Source: Rhodospirillales bacterium (GTDB taxonomy: Bacteria > Pseudomonadota > Alphaproteobacteria > Acetobacterales > Acetobacteraceae). Taken from it: a stretch of DNA of 47,285 bases. A program made the position numbers and the translations under genes. The stretch covers positions 1 through 47,285 of the forward strand of contig JANYFG010000054.1 in the NCBI GenBank assembly GCA_025362815.1, read 5' to 3'. Positions within the stretch are counted from its first letter, which is position 1. The number at the start of each line of letters is the position of its first letter. Below are positions 24,243-33,430 of the stretch, piece by piece. The notes beneath the pieces were generated by a model that did not search any database, had not been told where the DNA came from, and was given only the letters and a program-made list of their open reading frames with translations.

Positions 24243-24992
24243 ATGCTGACCGCGCCCTTGATGGCGGCCGGCCTGGGCGCGGTCATGGTGGCGACCGCCT
24301 TCTTGTCCGGCCTGTTCGGCATGGCGGGCGGGTTGATCTTGGCGGGCGTGCTGCTCGCCGTCCTGCCGCTCCCGGCGGCAATGGCGCTGCACGCCGTGAC
24401 CCAGATCGCGTCGAACCTGTGGCGAGGACTGCTGTGGTGGCGGCATGTTTGCTGGAATGTTGCCTTGCCGTTTGTCGCAGGGTCCATGGTGGGGCTCGCG
24501 GCGTGGTCGATGGTCCGCTACGTGCCAGGCAAACCGGCCGCCGTGCTCATGCTAGGGGTCACTCCGTTTCTGGTCCGCCTGCTGCCGACCGGGCTGAAGC
24601 CGAACCCCGAACAATTCAGACAGGGCCTCCTATACGGCTCCGCCTCCATGACGCTGCTGCTGCTGACGGGGGTGTCGGGTCCTTTGGTGGACACATTCTT
24701 CCTGGGCGGCCGGCTCGACCGCCGCCAGATCGTCGCCACCAAGGCGGTATGCCAGGTTTGCGGCCACGGCGCGAAGCTGGCCTATTTCGGCGTCATCATC
24801 GAAGGATCGGCAAACCTCGATCCCTTGCTGTGCGCGATCGCCGTCGCCGCGTCGGTGCTGGGCACGTCCTTGGCCCGCCGCCTGCTCGAAGCAATGACAG
24901 ACATCCAGTTCCGCCTCTGGGCCAACCGCCTGATCACAGCCATCGCCTGCTTCTATCTGCTCCAGGGCGCCTACCTGCTCGCCAGGCCATGA
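24243..24992 (+). CDS. TauE/SafE (TSUP) family permease
   Basis: A 249-residue integral membrane protein with about eight hydrophobic segments in two related halves. The first opens GAVMVATAFLSGLFGMAGGLILAGVLLAVLPLPAAMALHAVTQIASNLWR and the second has SMTLLLLTGVSGPLVDTFFLGG followed by KAVCQVCGHGAKLAYFG. These G-rich repeats define the TSUP family, which exports sulfite, sulfoacetate and similar organic anions. The substrate here cannot be deduced. The start lies just after a double-hairpin repeat, with no obvious Shine-Dalgarno. No sulfur-metabolism genes are adjacent. Confidence 0.9.
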   Translation: MLTAPLMAAGLGAVMVATAFLSGLFGMAGGLILAGVLLAVLPLPAAMALHAVTQIASNLWRGLLWWRHVCWNVALPFVAGSMVGLAAWSMVRYVPGKPAAVLMLGVTPFLVRLLPTGLKPNPEQFRQGLLYGSASMTLLLLTGVSGPLVDTFFLGGRLDRRQIVATKAVCQVCGHGAKLAYFGVIIEGSANLDPLLCAIAVAASVLGTSLARRLLEAMTDIQFRLWANRLITAIACFYLLQGAYLLARP

Positions 24993-25152
24993 AGGCGCGA
25001 ATACCAAGGCACGCCACCACCCGATCCAGCCTATGCCGATGCACATGCTGGCTGAACACCCACCCAACACACCCACCCGTTTGCACCAACCCCCGCCGCA
25101 CCATAACCTCCGGAGCCTGACTCCCCCGCGGCCTGCCTTCAAGGAACGCCAA

Positions 25153-26874
25153 ATGACAAAGATCTGGGACAAATCCCGCCTCCCGTCCCGCCACGTCACC
25201 GTGGGCCCAGACCGCGCGCCCCATCGTTCCTATTATTACGCGATGGGTCTCACCGAGGAGGAGATCAACCAGCCCTTCGTCGGCGTCGCCACCTGCTGGA
25301 ACGAGGCGGCGCCTTGCAACATCGCCCTTTCCCGCCAGGCCCAGTCCGTCAAGAAGGGTGTCATCGAAGCCTTCGGCACGCCCCGCGAATTCACCACCAT
25401 CACCGTCACGGACGGCATCGCCATGGGCCACCAGGGCATGAAATCCTCCCTGGTCTCGCGTGAGGTCATCGCCGACAGCGTCGAGCTCACCATACGCGGC
25501 CACGGCTACGACGCGCTGGTGGGCGTCGCCGGCTGCGACAAGTCGCTGCCCGGCATGATGATGGCCATGCTCCGCCTCAACGTGCCCGCCGTCTTCATGT
25601 ATGGCGGCTCCATCCTGCCCGGCCGCTACAAAGGCCGCGACGTGACGGTGGTGGACGTGTTCGAGGCCGTGGGCCAGCACGGCGCCGGCAACATGACGGA
25701 CGAGGAGCTGCACGAGCTCGAATGTGTCGCCTGCCCCTCGGCCGGCGCGTGCGGCGGCCAGTTCACCGCCAACACCATGGCCACCGTCTCCGAAGCCATC
25801 GGCCTCGCGCTGCCAGGCTCGGCCGGCGCCCCGGCCCCTTACGAGGACCGCGACCGCTGGGCCGTGGAATCCGGCAAGGCGGTGATGAACCTCATCGAGA
25901 AGAACATCCGCCCGCGCGACATCGTCACGCTGAAGGCCCTGCAGAACGCCGCCATGATCGTGGGCGCCACCGGCGGCTCCACCAACGCCGCGCTGCACCT
26001 TCCCGCCATGGCCAACGAATGCGGCATCGTCTTCACGATGGACGACGTGCTCGCCATCATGCGCTCGGCCCCCTACATCGCCGACCTCAAGCCCGGCGGC
26101 AAATACGTGGCGCTGGACGTCCACAACGTCGGCGGCATCCCCATCATCATCAAGGCCTTGCTCGACGCCGGGCTTCTGCATGGCGACTGCATGACCGTCA
26201 CCGGCAAGACGCTGGCCGAAAATCACGTGGGCGTCGTCTTCCCCGAAAACCAGGACGTGATCTACCCCGTCAGCCGCGCCATCTCCAAAACTGGCGGCGT
26301 CGTGGGCCTCAAGGGCAACCTGGCCCCCGATGGCGGCGTGGTGAAGATCGCCGGCATGAAGAACCTGCGCTTCGAAGGCACCGCTCTGTGCTTCGACAGC
26401 GAGGAGGAGGCGTTCCGCGCCGTGGCCGACCGCGCCTACAAAACCGGCGACGTCATCGTCATCCGCTACGAAGGCCCCAAGGGCGGCCCCGGCATGCGCG
26501 AAATGCTGAGCACCACCTCGGCCATCTACGGCCAGGGCATGGGCGAGGACGTGGCATTGATCACCGACGGTCGATTCTCCGGCGCCACCCGCGGCTTCTG
26601 CGTGGGCCATGTCGGCCCCGAGGCGGCGGTGGGCGGCCCCATCGCGCTGCTCCGCAACGGCGACAAGATCGTGCTCGACGCCGAGGCCGGCACGATGGAC
26701 GCCATCCTCACCGACGCCGAATGGGCCGAACGCCGCGCCGCCTGGACGCCCCGCAAAACCGACTACAACTCCGGCGCCATCTGGCGCTTCGCCCAGAACG
26801 TGGGCCCCGCCCATCTCGGCGCGCTCACACATCCCGGCGCCGCCGCCGAGACGCATTGTTACGCCGATCTTTAG
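25153..26874 (+). CDS. ilvD: dihydroxy-acid dehydratase
   Basis: A 573-residue IlvD/Edd family enzyme making 2-keto acids in isoleucine and valine synthesis. Three cysteines that bind the Fe-S cluster are visible in ATCWNEAAPC (Cys48), GVAGCDKSLPG (about 121) and CPSAGACGGQF (about 193). The C-terminal domain contains TDGRFSGATRGFCVGHVGPEA, a signature of dihydroxy-acid dehydratase. AAGGAA precedes the ATG. An upstream in-frame ATG at 25033 lies in C-rich non-coding sequence and was rejected. No branched-chain leader peptide is apparent upstream. A sugar-acid dehydratase paralogue is possible, but the length and motifs favour IlvD. Confidence 0.96.
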   Translation: MTKIWDKSRLPSRHVTVGPDRAPHRSYYYAMGLTEEEINQPFVGVATCWNEAAPCNIALSRQAQSVKKGVIEAFGTPREFTTITVTDGIAMGHQGMKSSLVSREVIADSVELTIRGHGYDALVGVAGCDKSLPGMMMAMLRLNVPAVFMYGGSILPGRYKGRDVTVVDVFEAVGQHGAGNMTDEELHELECVACPSAGACGGQFTANTMATVSEAIGLALPGSAGAPAPYEDRDRWAVESGKAVMNLIEKNIRPRDIVTLKALQNAAMIVGATGGSTNAALHLPAMANECGIVFTMDDVLAIMRSAPYIADLKPGGKYVALDVHNVGGIPIIIKALLDAGLLHGDCMTVTGKTLAENHVGVVFPENQDVIYPVSRAISKTGGVVGLKGNLAPDGGVVKIAGMKNLRFEGTALCFDSEEEAFRAVADRAYKTGDVIVIRYEGPKGGPGMREMLSTTSAIYGQGMGEDVALITDGRFSGATRGFCVGHVGPEAAVGGPIALLRNGDKIVLDAEAGTMDAILTDAEWAERRAAWTPRKTDYNSGAIWRFAQNVGPAHLGALTHPGAAAETHCYADL

Positions 26875-26970
26875 CTCACTCGTGTACACAACGGGGGCCA
26901 CGCCGCCCGGAACACCGCGCCCCGGCGCGCGTTGAACACGCGATTTAAATCGTCATCGAAAAGGTGCGAC

Positions 26971-27273
26971 ATGATCCAACGTCGTCTGTTTCTCACCGCC
27001 GCCCTGGGCGTCCTCACCGCAGCCTCGGCCGCCCAGGCCCAGCCCTACGGCCCGCCAGGCTATCGCCCCATCCCGCCTTTGCGCGACGAGCCGATCCCCA
27101 ACCCGCGCGGCGGCCGCCTGTGGGAGCCCGGGCACTGGCACTGGAACGGCCGCGACTATGTCTGGATCAGGGGCCACGAGATCCGCCAGCGCGCCACCTA
27201 TCATCGCTTCATCCCGGGCCAGTGGGTGCGCCGCGGCAACCGCGATGTCTGGCTCGGCGGCCACTGGGAATAA
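26971..27273 (+). CDS. small secreted YXWGXW-repeat-like protein
   Basis: A 100-residue exported protein. The signal peptide MIQRRLFLTAALGVLTAASAAQA is followed by a Pro/Gly-rich part and aromatic repeats: LWEPGHWHWNGRDYVWIRGH and FIPGQWVRRGNRDVWLGGHW. This W/G/H pattern resembles YXWGXW-repeat proteins found in many proteobacterial envelopes, whose function is unknown. The ATG at 26971 has AAAGG upstream and gives a proper signal peptide; an ATG 39 bases earlier would spoil it. It may sit in the periplasm or outer membrane. Confidence 0.82.
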   Translation: MIQRRLFLTAALGVLTAASAAQAQPYGPPGYRPIPPLRDEPIPNPRGGRLWEPGHWHWNGRDYVWIRGHEIRQRATYHRFIPGQWVRRGNRDVWLGGHWE

Positions 27274-27294
27274 CCCCCGGTCCCGCAATCAGGA

Positions 27295-28068
27295 TCAGGC
27301 GAGCTCGAACACCACGGGCACATGGTCGGAGGGCTGCTCCTCGCCGCGCTCCGCCCTGTCCGGCACCGCCGCCACCAGGCGTTCGGCCATGCGCGGCGAC
27401 ATCAGCGCATGGTCGATCCGCAGGCCCTGGTTGCGCTGAAACGCCGCCGCCTGATAATCCCAGAACGTATAGACCCGCCCCGTCGGATGCAGCGCCCGAA
27501 TGGCGTCGGTGAGCCCCAGATTTATCAGCGCCTGATATTGCGCGCGCGTCGCGGGCCGTGCCAGCGCGTCGGCCGGCGACAGCGCCCCCTTCGCATAATC
27601 CTCATCGGTCGGCGCCACGTTGAAATCGCCGAGGATCACGAAATCGGCATCCGCCTCCAGCAACGCCTCCGCCCGCGCCCGAAGCGCCTGCATCCAGTCG
27701 AGCTTGGCCTGATACCCCGCATCGCCGCCGGAATTGCCGTTGGGCAGGTAGATGCCGATCAGCGTCACCCCATCGGCGATCACCTCCACATACCGCGCCT
27801 GCGGCACGTCCGGCCCCACCAGGCCCGGCAAGGCGGTGTGCACGTCCTGCACCGGAAGCCGGCTGAGGCACGCCACCCCGTTATAGGCCTTCTGGCCCAC
27901 CACCAGGCTGCGATACCCCAAGGCCTCGAACGCCGCCCCCGGATACTGCACCGCCTCGCATTTCAGCTCCTGCAGCATCAACACGTCCGGCTGCACACGC
28001 GCCAGCCAGCGCTCCACATGCCCCTGCCGCTGCCGGATGGAATTCACATTCCAGGTGGCGATCCGCAT
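27295..28068 (-). CDS. xthA: exodeoxyribonuclease III / AP endonuclease
   Basis: A 257-residue ExoIII-family nuclease that cleaves DNA at abasic sites and removes 3' blocking groups. Motifs in order: MRIATWNVNSIRQR (metal-binding Asn), MLQELKCE (catalytic Glu, about 33), GIYLPNGN, FVILGDFNVAPTDEDY (catalytic Asp and Asn) and the closing PSDHVPVVFEL (catalytic His). Length fits. Its ATG overlaps the stop of erpA by one base, so the two are probably translated from one message despite different jobs. Confidence 0.96.
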   Translation of the reverse strand: MRIATWNVNSIRQRQGHVERWLARVQPDVLMLQELKCEAVQYPGAAFEALGYRSLVVGQKAYNGVACLSRLPVQDVHTALPGLVGPDVPQARYVEVIADGVTLIGIYLPNGNSGGDAGYQAKLDWMQALRARAEALLEADADFVILGDFNVAPTDEDYAKGALSPADALARPATRAQYQALINLGLTDAIRALHPTGRVYTFWDYQAAAFQRNQGLRIDHALMSPRMAERLVAAVPDRAERGEEQPSDHVPVVFELA

Positions 28069-28400
28069 CAGTCGATAGAGAAGCTGGTGCCGCAGCCACA
28101 GGCCGACTTCGCCTGCGGATTGCGCACCGCGAAATGGCTGCCCATCAGCGCGTCGGTGTAATCCAGCTCGCTGCCCTCCAGCAGATCCAGGCTGGCGGGG
28201 TCGATGAACACCCGGGCCGCGCCATGGGCGATCACCACGTCGTCCTCGCCGGTCTCGCGGTCGAGTTCAAATTTGTATTGAAACCCGCTGCACCCGCCCG
28301 CCAGCACGGCCACGCGCAACGCGCCGCCGCCATTGGCCGAAGCGATCTCGGCGATGCGCGAGGCCGCGCGGTCCGTCACTTTGAACTGTGTGCTTTCCAT
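28068..28400 (-). CDS. erpA: iron-sulfur cluster insertion protein ErpA
   Basis: A 110-residue A-type Fe-S carrier that hands clusters to apoproteins. The three conserved cysteines are in VLAGGCSGFQYKF and KSACGCGTSF, and the fold signature FVIDPxSLDLLxGSELDY is present as FIDPASLDLLEGSELDY. The start MESTQFKVTD at 28400 fits the family; a longer frame was rejected because it runs into the divergent dGTPase start. It shares a 65-bp promoter region with that gene and is followed without a gap by xthA. IscA is the alternative, but the sequence is more like ErpA. Confidence 0.93.
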   Translation of the reverse strand: MESTQFKVTDRAASRIAEIASANGGGALRVAVLAGGCSGFQYKFELDRETGEDDVVIAHGAARVFIDPASLDLLEGSELDYTDALMGSHFAVRNPQAKSACGCGTSFSID

Positions 28401-28465
28401 CCCGCCAACATAGGCCGGAACGCGCCAAGATTGAAGGGGCGGGGTTGCGGTGGTAGGCCCAACCC

Positions 28466-29620
28466 ATGAATGCACGCGCGCCCTGGGCCGTTAAGCCCGA
28501 AACCTCCCGTGGGCGGCTCTACCCCGAGCCGGAAGCACCCACGCGAAGCCCGTGGCAGCGCGACCGCGACCGCATCATCCACAGCTCCGCCTTCCGCAAG
28601 CTCCAGTATAAAACCCAGGTTTTCGTCAATCACGAAGGCGATTTCTACCGCACCCGGCTCACCCACAGTATCGAGGTGGCCCAGATCGCCCGCTCCATCG
28701 CCCGCGAGCTGGACCTCGACGAAGACCTCACCGAGGCCCTGGCCCTGGCGCACGACCTCGGCCACACCCCCTTCGGCCATGCCGGGGAAGAGGCATTGGG
28801 CACCGCCATGAAGCCGTTTGGCGGCTTCGATCACAACGCCCAGGCCCTGCGCATCGTCACCCTGCTGGAAAGCCGCTACGCCGATTTCGACGGTTTGAAC
28901 CTCACCTGGGAAACCCTGGAGGGCCTGGCCAAACACAACGGCCCCCTGCGCCGGCCCCCGGCGTACGTGGCCGACTACGACCAGAAATTCAAACTCGACC
29001 TCGCAACCCACCCCTCCGCCGAGGCCCAGGTCGCAGCCATGGCCGACGACATCGCCTATCACAGCCACGACATGGACGACGGCCTCCGCGCCGGGCTGTT
29101 CAGCATCGACGACATCGCCCATCTGCCGGTGGTGCGCGAGGCGCTCGCCACCGCGAAAAACGCCAGTTTCGACATGTCGCCCCCCCGGCTGCGCCACGAA
29201 ACCAACCGCCGCGTCATCAACGCGCTCGTCACCGACCTCGTCACCGAAACCCGCGCCCGCATCGACAAACTGGCGCCCTCCTCGTCAGACGCCATCCGCC
29301 ACGCCCGCGCCCCCGTGGTGGCGTTCAGCCCGGCCATGGCGGAATCGAACCGGGTCATTAAGGAATTCCTGTTCGCCCGCATGTATCGCCACTGGCGCGT
29401 CAACCGCATGACCGCCAAGGCGCGCCGCGTCACGTCCGAAATCTTCGCCATCCTCCACGCAGCCCCCAACCAGCTGCCGGATGACTGGCGCGGCCGCGCC
29501 GGAGACGTGCCGGGCACCCAGCGCGTGGCCGCCACGGTCGCGGACTACATCGCCGGCATGACCGACCGCTTCGCGCTCGACGAACACTCCCGCCTGACCG
29601 ACATCTCGGTTTCCGGCTGA
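28466..29620 (+). CDS. dgt: deoxyguanosinetriphosphate triphosphohydrolase-like protein
   Basis: A 384-residue HD-domain dNTPase, hydrolysing dNTPs to the nucleoside and triphosphate. Near the N-terminus are DRDRIIHSSAFRKLQYKTQVF and TRLTHSIEVAQIARSIAREL, then the metal-binding HD motif LALAHDLGHTPFGHAGEEAL (about 92-112). A further conserved block is the second metal site VAAMADDIAYHSHDMDDGL. This is the shorter type 2 class common in alphaproteobacteria. argS follows 17 bp downstream, an order often conserved in the class, so they are likely co-transcribed. Confidence 0.94.
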   Translation: MNARAPWAVKPETSRGRLYPEPEAPTRSPWQRDRDRIIHSSAFRKLQYKTQVFVNHEGDFYRTRLTHSIEVAQIARSIARELDLDEDLTEALALAHDLGHTPFGHAGEEALGTAMKPFGGFDHNAQALRIVTLLESRYADFDGLNLTWETLEGLAKHNGPLRRPPAYVADYDQKFKLDLATHPSAEAQVAAMADDIAYHSHDMDDGLRAGLFSIDDIAHLPVVREALATAKNASFDMSPPRLRHETNRRVINALVTDLVTETRARIDKLAPSSSDAIRHARAPVVAFSPAMAESNRVIKEFLFARMYRHWRVNRMTAKARRVTSEIFAILHAAPNQLPDDWRGRAGDVPGTQRVAATVADYIAGMTDRFALDEHSRLTDISVSG

Positions 29621-29637
29621 TCAAACAAAGGCTTTCG

Positions 29638-31416
29638 ATGACCGACAATATTTTCGCCGACATCCGCGAGGCCGTGGTGACAGCCCTTGCACACGTCGTC
29701 CCCGACCTGCCCGCCGATATCTCCGCCCGCGTCGAGGTCACGCCTACCAAGGATGCCGCCCACGGCGACATGGCCACCAACGCCGCCATGGTCGCCAGCA
29801 AGGCCGCGCGCCGCAAGCCGCAAGACATCGCGCAAGCCCTCGTCCAGGCCCTGTCCGGCACCGGCATGATCGAAAAGGCCGAGGCCGCCGGCCCGGGTTT
29901 CGTGAACCTCACCCTGCACGCCCACGCCCTGCGCGCCCAGATCCCCGCCATCCTCCAACGCGGCGAGGCATATGGCGACAGCACCGGCGGCGGCGGCGTG
30001 CGCGTGAACGTGGAATACGTCTCCGCCAACCCCACCGGCCCCATGCATATCGGCCACTGCCGCGGTGCCGTGGTGGGCGACGCCTTGGCAAACCTGCTGA
30101 GCAAGGCTGGGTTCTCCGTCACCAAGGAGTATCTGATCAACGACGCCGGCGGCCAGGTCACAGCCCTCGCCTGGGCCGCCTACTGGCGCTATCTGCAAGC
30201 CGCCGGCACCCCACTCACCGAGGCAGAGTTCTCCGAAATTGTGCCCGGCGGCCTGCAATATCGCGGCGAATATCTCATCCCGGTGGGCGAGGCCCTGTTC
30301 GCGGCCCACGGCCCATCGCTGGCGGAGAATGCCAAACCCGCCGATCCCGCCTTGTGGTTCGTCCTCGTCCGCGACACGGCGCTCACCATGATGCTCGCCT
30401 CCATCCGCGAGGACCTCGACCTCCTCGGCGTGCATTTCGACGTCTTCAGCTCCGAGCGCGAACTGATGGAAACCGGCGCCACAGACGCCACCATCGCCCG
30501 CCTCGAACAGCTCGGCCTCATCTACGAAGGCACGCTCGAACCCCCCAAGGGCAAGCTGCCCGACGACTGGGAAGCCCGCGAGCAGATGCTCTTCCGCTCC
30601 ACCCAATATGGGGACGACGTCGACCGCCCATTGCGCAAATCCGATGGCTCCAACACGTATTTCGCCAACGACATCTCCTATCACGCCGACAAGATCAAAC
30701 GCGGCGCCCAGATCATGATCGACATCTGGGGCGCCGATCACGGCGGCTACGTCTCGCGCATGAAGGCCGCCACCCGCGCTTTGGCCGGCAACGACGGCGT
30801 GCAGCTCGACGTGGTGCTGTGCCAGATCGTGAAGGTGCTGAAAGGCGGCGAGCCCGTCCGCATGTCCAAGCGCGCCGGCACCTTCATCACACTGCGGGAC
30901 CTGCTCGAGGAAGTCGGGCGCGACGCGGTGCGCTTCACCATGCTCACCCGCAAAGCCGACGCCCAGATGGATTTCGATATCGACGCCGCCATCGCCCAAA
31001 CCCGCGAAAACCCGGTCTTCTACGTGCAATACGCCCACGCCCGCTGCCGCAGCGTCCTGCGCGCCGCCGCGGCCCAGATGGACACCACGCCCCAGGCCCT
31101 GGCCCAGGCCCCGCTCGACACCCTGGCCGACCCGTCTGAAATGGCCCTGATCCGCCGCCTGGCCGCCTGGCCACGCATGGTGGAAGCCGCCGCCCTCGCA
31201 CGTGAGCCACACAGAATCGCGTTTTTTCTCTATGACTTGGCGGGCGACTTTCATATGCTGTGGAACCGGGGCAGGGAGGATGCCGCATTGCGGTTCATCC
31301 AGGCCGAACGCCCCGTGGAGACGGCGGCAAAAATCGCGTTGGTGGCGGCCACGGCAGCGGTCATCCGTTCCGGTCTGGCCGTCATGGGTGTGACACCGGT
31401 TGAAGAAATGCGCTGA
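29638..31416 (+). CDS. argS: arginyl-tRNA synthetase
   Basis: A 592-residue class I synthetase. The Arg-specific N-terminal domain (Add1) precedes the catalytic core. HIGH is intact in SANPTGPMHIGHCRGAVVGD (about residue 138), and the KMSKS loop is VRMSKRAGTF, a usual ArgS variant. The C-terminal DALR anticodon-binding domain contains NPVFYVQYAHARCRS and ends with DFHMLWNRGRED. It sits between the dGTPase and SPOR-protein genes, in line with one operon involved in growth and envelope function. Confidence 0.97.
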   Translation: MTDNIFADIREAVVTALAHVVPDLPADISARVEVTPTKDAAHGDMATNAAMVASKAARRKPQDIAQALVQALSGTGMIEKAEAAGPGFVNLTLHAHALRAQIPAILQRGEAYGDSTGGGGVRVNVEYVSANPTGPMHIGHCRGAVVGDALANLLSKAGFSVTKEYLINDAGGQVTALAWAAYWRYLQAAGTPLTEAEFSEIVPGGLQYRGEYLIPVGEALFAAHGPSLAENAKPADPALWFVLVRDTALTMMLASIREDLDLLGVHFDVFSSERELMETGATDATIARLEQLGLIYEGTLEPPKGKLPDDWEAREQMLFRSTQYGDDVDRPLRKSDGSNTYFANDISYHADKIKRGAQIMIDIWGADHGGYVSRMKAATRALAGNDGVQLDVVLCQIVKVLKGGEPVRMSKRAGTFITLRDLLEEVGRDAVRFTMLTRKADAQMDFDIDAAIAQTRENPVFYVQYAHARCRSVLRAAAAQMDTTPQALAQAPLDTLADPSEMALIRRLAAWPRMVEAAALAREPHRIAFFLYDLAGDFHMLWNRGREDAALRFIQAERPVETAAKIALVAATAAVIRSGLAVMGVTPVEEMR

Positions 31417-31448
31417 GCCCCTCCCGGCCGGCGCCGGGGAGCAGCGAC

Positions 31449-32255
31449 ATGCGTGACGATCTCGAAATTCCCTACCCGAACCTCAGCGGCGGCACCGGCA
31501 CCGCCTACACGCCGCGCGACTATCGCGGCACGGGCGGCATGGACCCCAACACAAGGCGCCTGGCCATCATCGCCGGCGGCATCGGCGGATCGCTGCTGCT
31601 GCTGATGGGCGTGTGGTCGCTCACCAGCCATCGTCGCACCGGCATTCCCGTCATCGAGGCCGATCTGCGCCCGGTGAAGGAGCGTCCGGCCAACAAGGGG
31701 GGCCTGGCCGTGGCCGGCGCGGAGGAGAATTTCGGCTCAGGCGAAGCCGAGGGCAAACCCGTCATGGCGCCCGCCCCGGAGGCCCCCGCCATCGCCGCGC
31801 TGAAAACCCGCCCCGCCGCCCCCGTCATAGCCGAAGCCCCGCAGATCGCCGCCCGCACCGATTCGTCCGCCGAACCGGCAAAGATCCCGGCCCCCGCCGT
31901 CGCGGCCACCGCCCTCGCAGCCCCGCCGGCCCCAACCCCCGCCCCGATCGTCGCCGCGGTGGCGCCGGTGGTCAAACCCGCCGTCAAGACGGCCGCCCAG
32001 GCCGCCACCGGAAAAATTCAGGTGCAACTCGCGGCCTTGACCACGGAAGACGCCGCCAAAGCCGAGTGGACCCGCCTGCAGCATCGCTACGCCGCCGAAC
32101 TCGCCAATCGCAGCCCGGTCTTCTCCCACACCGAGCGCGACGGCAAGAATTTCTGGCGCATCCGCGTGGCAGGGTTCGCCGAGCAACAAACCGCCAACGG
32201 CTTTTGCGACACGCTGCGGGCCAAGGGCGGAAGTTGCGTGACGGCAGGGTTTTAA
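31449..32255 (+). CDS. SPOR domain-containing membrane protein
   Basis: A 268-residue protein with a cytoplasmic N-terminus, one membrane helix (LAIIAGGIGGSLLLLMGVWSL, about 38-58), a long Pro/Ala-rich periplasmic linker and a C-terminal SPOR domain (about 190-268: IQVQLAALTTEDAAKAEWTRLQHRYA ... FWRIRVAGFAEQQTANGFCDTLRAKGGSCVT). SPOR domains bind denuded peptidoglycan at division sites, so a role in cell division or wall remodelling is likely. Its place after argS and before nagZ, with the latter separated by a hairpin module, is common in alphaproteobacteria. Confidence 0.9.
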   Translation: MRDDLEIPYPNLSGGTGTAYTPRDYRGTGGMDPNTRRLAIIAGGIGGSLLLLMGVWSLTSHRRTGIPVIEADLRPVKERPANKGGLAVAGAEENFGSGEAEGKPVMAPAPEAPAIAALKTRPAAPVIAEAPQIAARTDSSAEPAKIPAPAVAATALAAPPAPTPAPIVAAVAPVVKPAVKTAAQAATGKIQVQLAALTTEDAAKAEWTRLQHRYAAELANRSPVFSHTERDGKNFWRIRVAGFAEQQTANGFCDTLRAKGGSCVTAGF

Positions 32256-32271
32256 AGCACAAGGAAAGCGT

Positions 32272-32390
32272 GTTCTTTTGTGAACAAAAGAACCAAAAAA
32301 CTTTTTGATCTTTTGTTTGGTGCGTATGGCGCCGCAGCACCCAAACAACTGAAAAAAGTCTTTTTGCTTCTTTTTCTTCAGAAAAAGAAG
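32272..32390 (+). repeat. complete BIME-like module: hairpin A, central palindrome, hairpin B
   Basis: Hairpin A (arms GTTCTTTTG/CAAAAGAAC, loop TGAA) starts at 32272. Hairpin B (arms CTTCTTTTTC/GAAAAAGAAG, loop TTCA) runs 32367-32390. B resembles A read on the other strand. Between them TTGTTTGGTGC pairs with GCACCCAAACAA, so the whole module is one long imperfect palindrome. It separates the SPOR gene from nagZ and may terminate transcription in both directions. Confidence 0.88.
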
Positions 32391-32434
32391 ATTCTTGCCT
32401 CGCTTTCTGCTTGCCTTCCCGCCTAAGGGAACCC

Positions 32435-33430
32435 ATGCCCTGTTCCGCCACCATCGTGGGTATCCCCGGCCCCGTTCTCGACGCCGCCACCGAATCCCTG
32501 CTCCGCGCCGCAAACCCGGCGGGCGTGATCCTGTTCGGCCGCAACGTCACGGACAAACCACAGCTCCGCGCCCTCACCTCCGCCCTGCGCCACGTGCTGT
32601 CGCCGGAAGCGGTGCTGATGATCGACCAGGAAGGCGGCCGCGTCGCCCGTCTCCGCCCGCCGCACTGGCGCCAGCACCCGCCCGCAGCACGCATCGGCGC
32701 GCTTTACGACCACGCCCCAAAAGCCGGCCTCCGCGCCGCCTGGCTCACCGGCGCCCTCATCGGTCAGGACTGCGCCGAAGCCGGTTTCGACGTCGTCTGC
32801 GCCCCGGTGCTCGACCGCGTGGTGGCGGATCGGTCCGACATCGTGGGCGATCGCGGCTACGCCCAGGATCCGCACGCCGTCGCCCTGCTCGGCCGCGCCG
32901 TGGCGGACGGGCTGCTGGCAGCCGGCATCCAACCCGTCATGAAACACCTCCCCGGCCACGGCCGCGCCCGCGTCGACAGCCATTTCCATCTCCCCACCGT
33001 CACCGACAACACCGAAGAAGACCTGCTCCCGTTCATCGAGAATGCCAGCCTGCCCTGGGCCATGACGGCCCATATCGTCTACCCCGGCTGGGACGCCGGG
33101 CGCCCCGCCACCCTCTCGCCCGCCATCATCGCCCGCATCATCCGCGGCACCATCGGGTTTCAGGGCGTGCTGGTGTCCGACGACCTCGCCATGCACGCGC
33201 TGTCCGGCACGCCCGGCGCGCGCGCGGCCGAAGCCCTTGCAGCCGGGTGCGACCTCGCGATGTATTGCCCCGGCGATGCCGCCGGCAACGAGGATGTCTT
33301 CGCAAACGGCCGGCACGTCACCCACGCCGCCGCATCCCGGCTTGCGAACGCACGCGCGATGGCCCAGGCCCTGCGCGCGCCGTTGGACGCCGAGGCGCTC
33401 GCGGCCGAAAGGAACCTGCTGCTGCCATGA
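32435..33430 (+). CDS. nagZ: beta-N-acetylhexosaminidase NagZ
   Basis: A 331-residue GH3 enzyme that removes N-acetylglucosamine from anhydro-muropeptides during cell-wall recycling in the cytoplasm. Signatures include GVILFGRNV, LMIDQEGGRVARLRPP, the acid/base loop KHLPGHGRARVDSHFHLPTV (His and Asp essential) and the nucleophile block VLVSDDLAMHALSG. It has the single-domain NagZ size. The ATG at 32435 follows AAGGGA. Its TGA overlaps the ATG of the M50 protease gene by four bases, so the two are translationally coupled. Confidence 0.95.
   Translation: MPCSATIVGIPGPVLDAATESLLRAANPAGVILFGRNVTDKPQLRALTSALRHVLSPEAVLMIDQEGGRVARLRPPHWRQHPPAARIGALYDHAPKAGLRAAWLTGALIGQDCAEAGFDVVCAPVLDRVVADRSDIVGDRGYAQDPHAVALLGRAVADGLLAAGIQPVMKHLPGHGRARVDSHFHLPTVTDNTEEDLLPFIENASLPWAMTAHIVYPGWDAGRPATLSPAIIARIIRGTIGFQGVLVSDDLAMHALSGTPGARAAEALAAGCDLAMYCPGDAAGNEDVFANGRHVTHAAASRLANARAMAQALRAPLDAEALAAERNLLLP

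Noticed and set aside
24993..25152. Attenuator with branched-chain leader peptide before ilvD
   Set aside because: The short frames there contain no runs of Leu, Ile or Val codons and no terminator/antiterminator pair is evident.
24934..26901. A 655-codon minus-strand frame opposite ilvD
   Set aside because: Gly/Val/His-rich shadow of ilvD without start signal or known motif.
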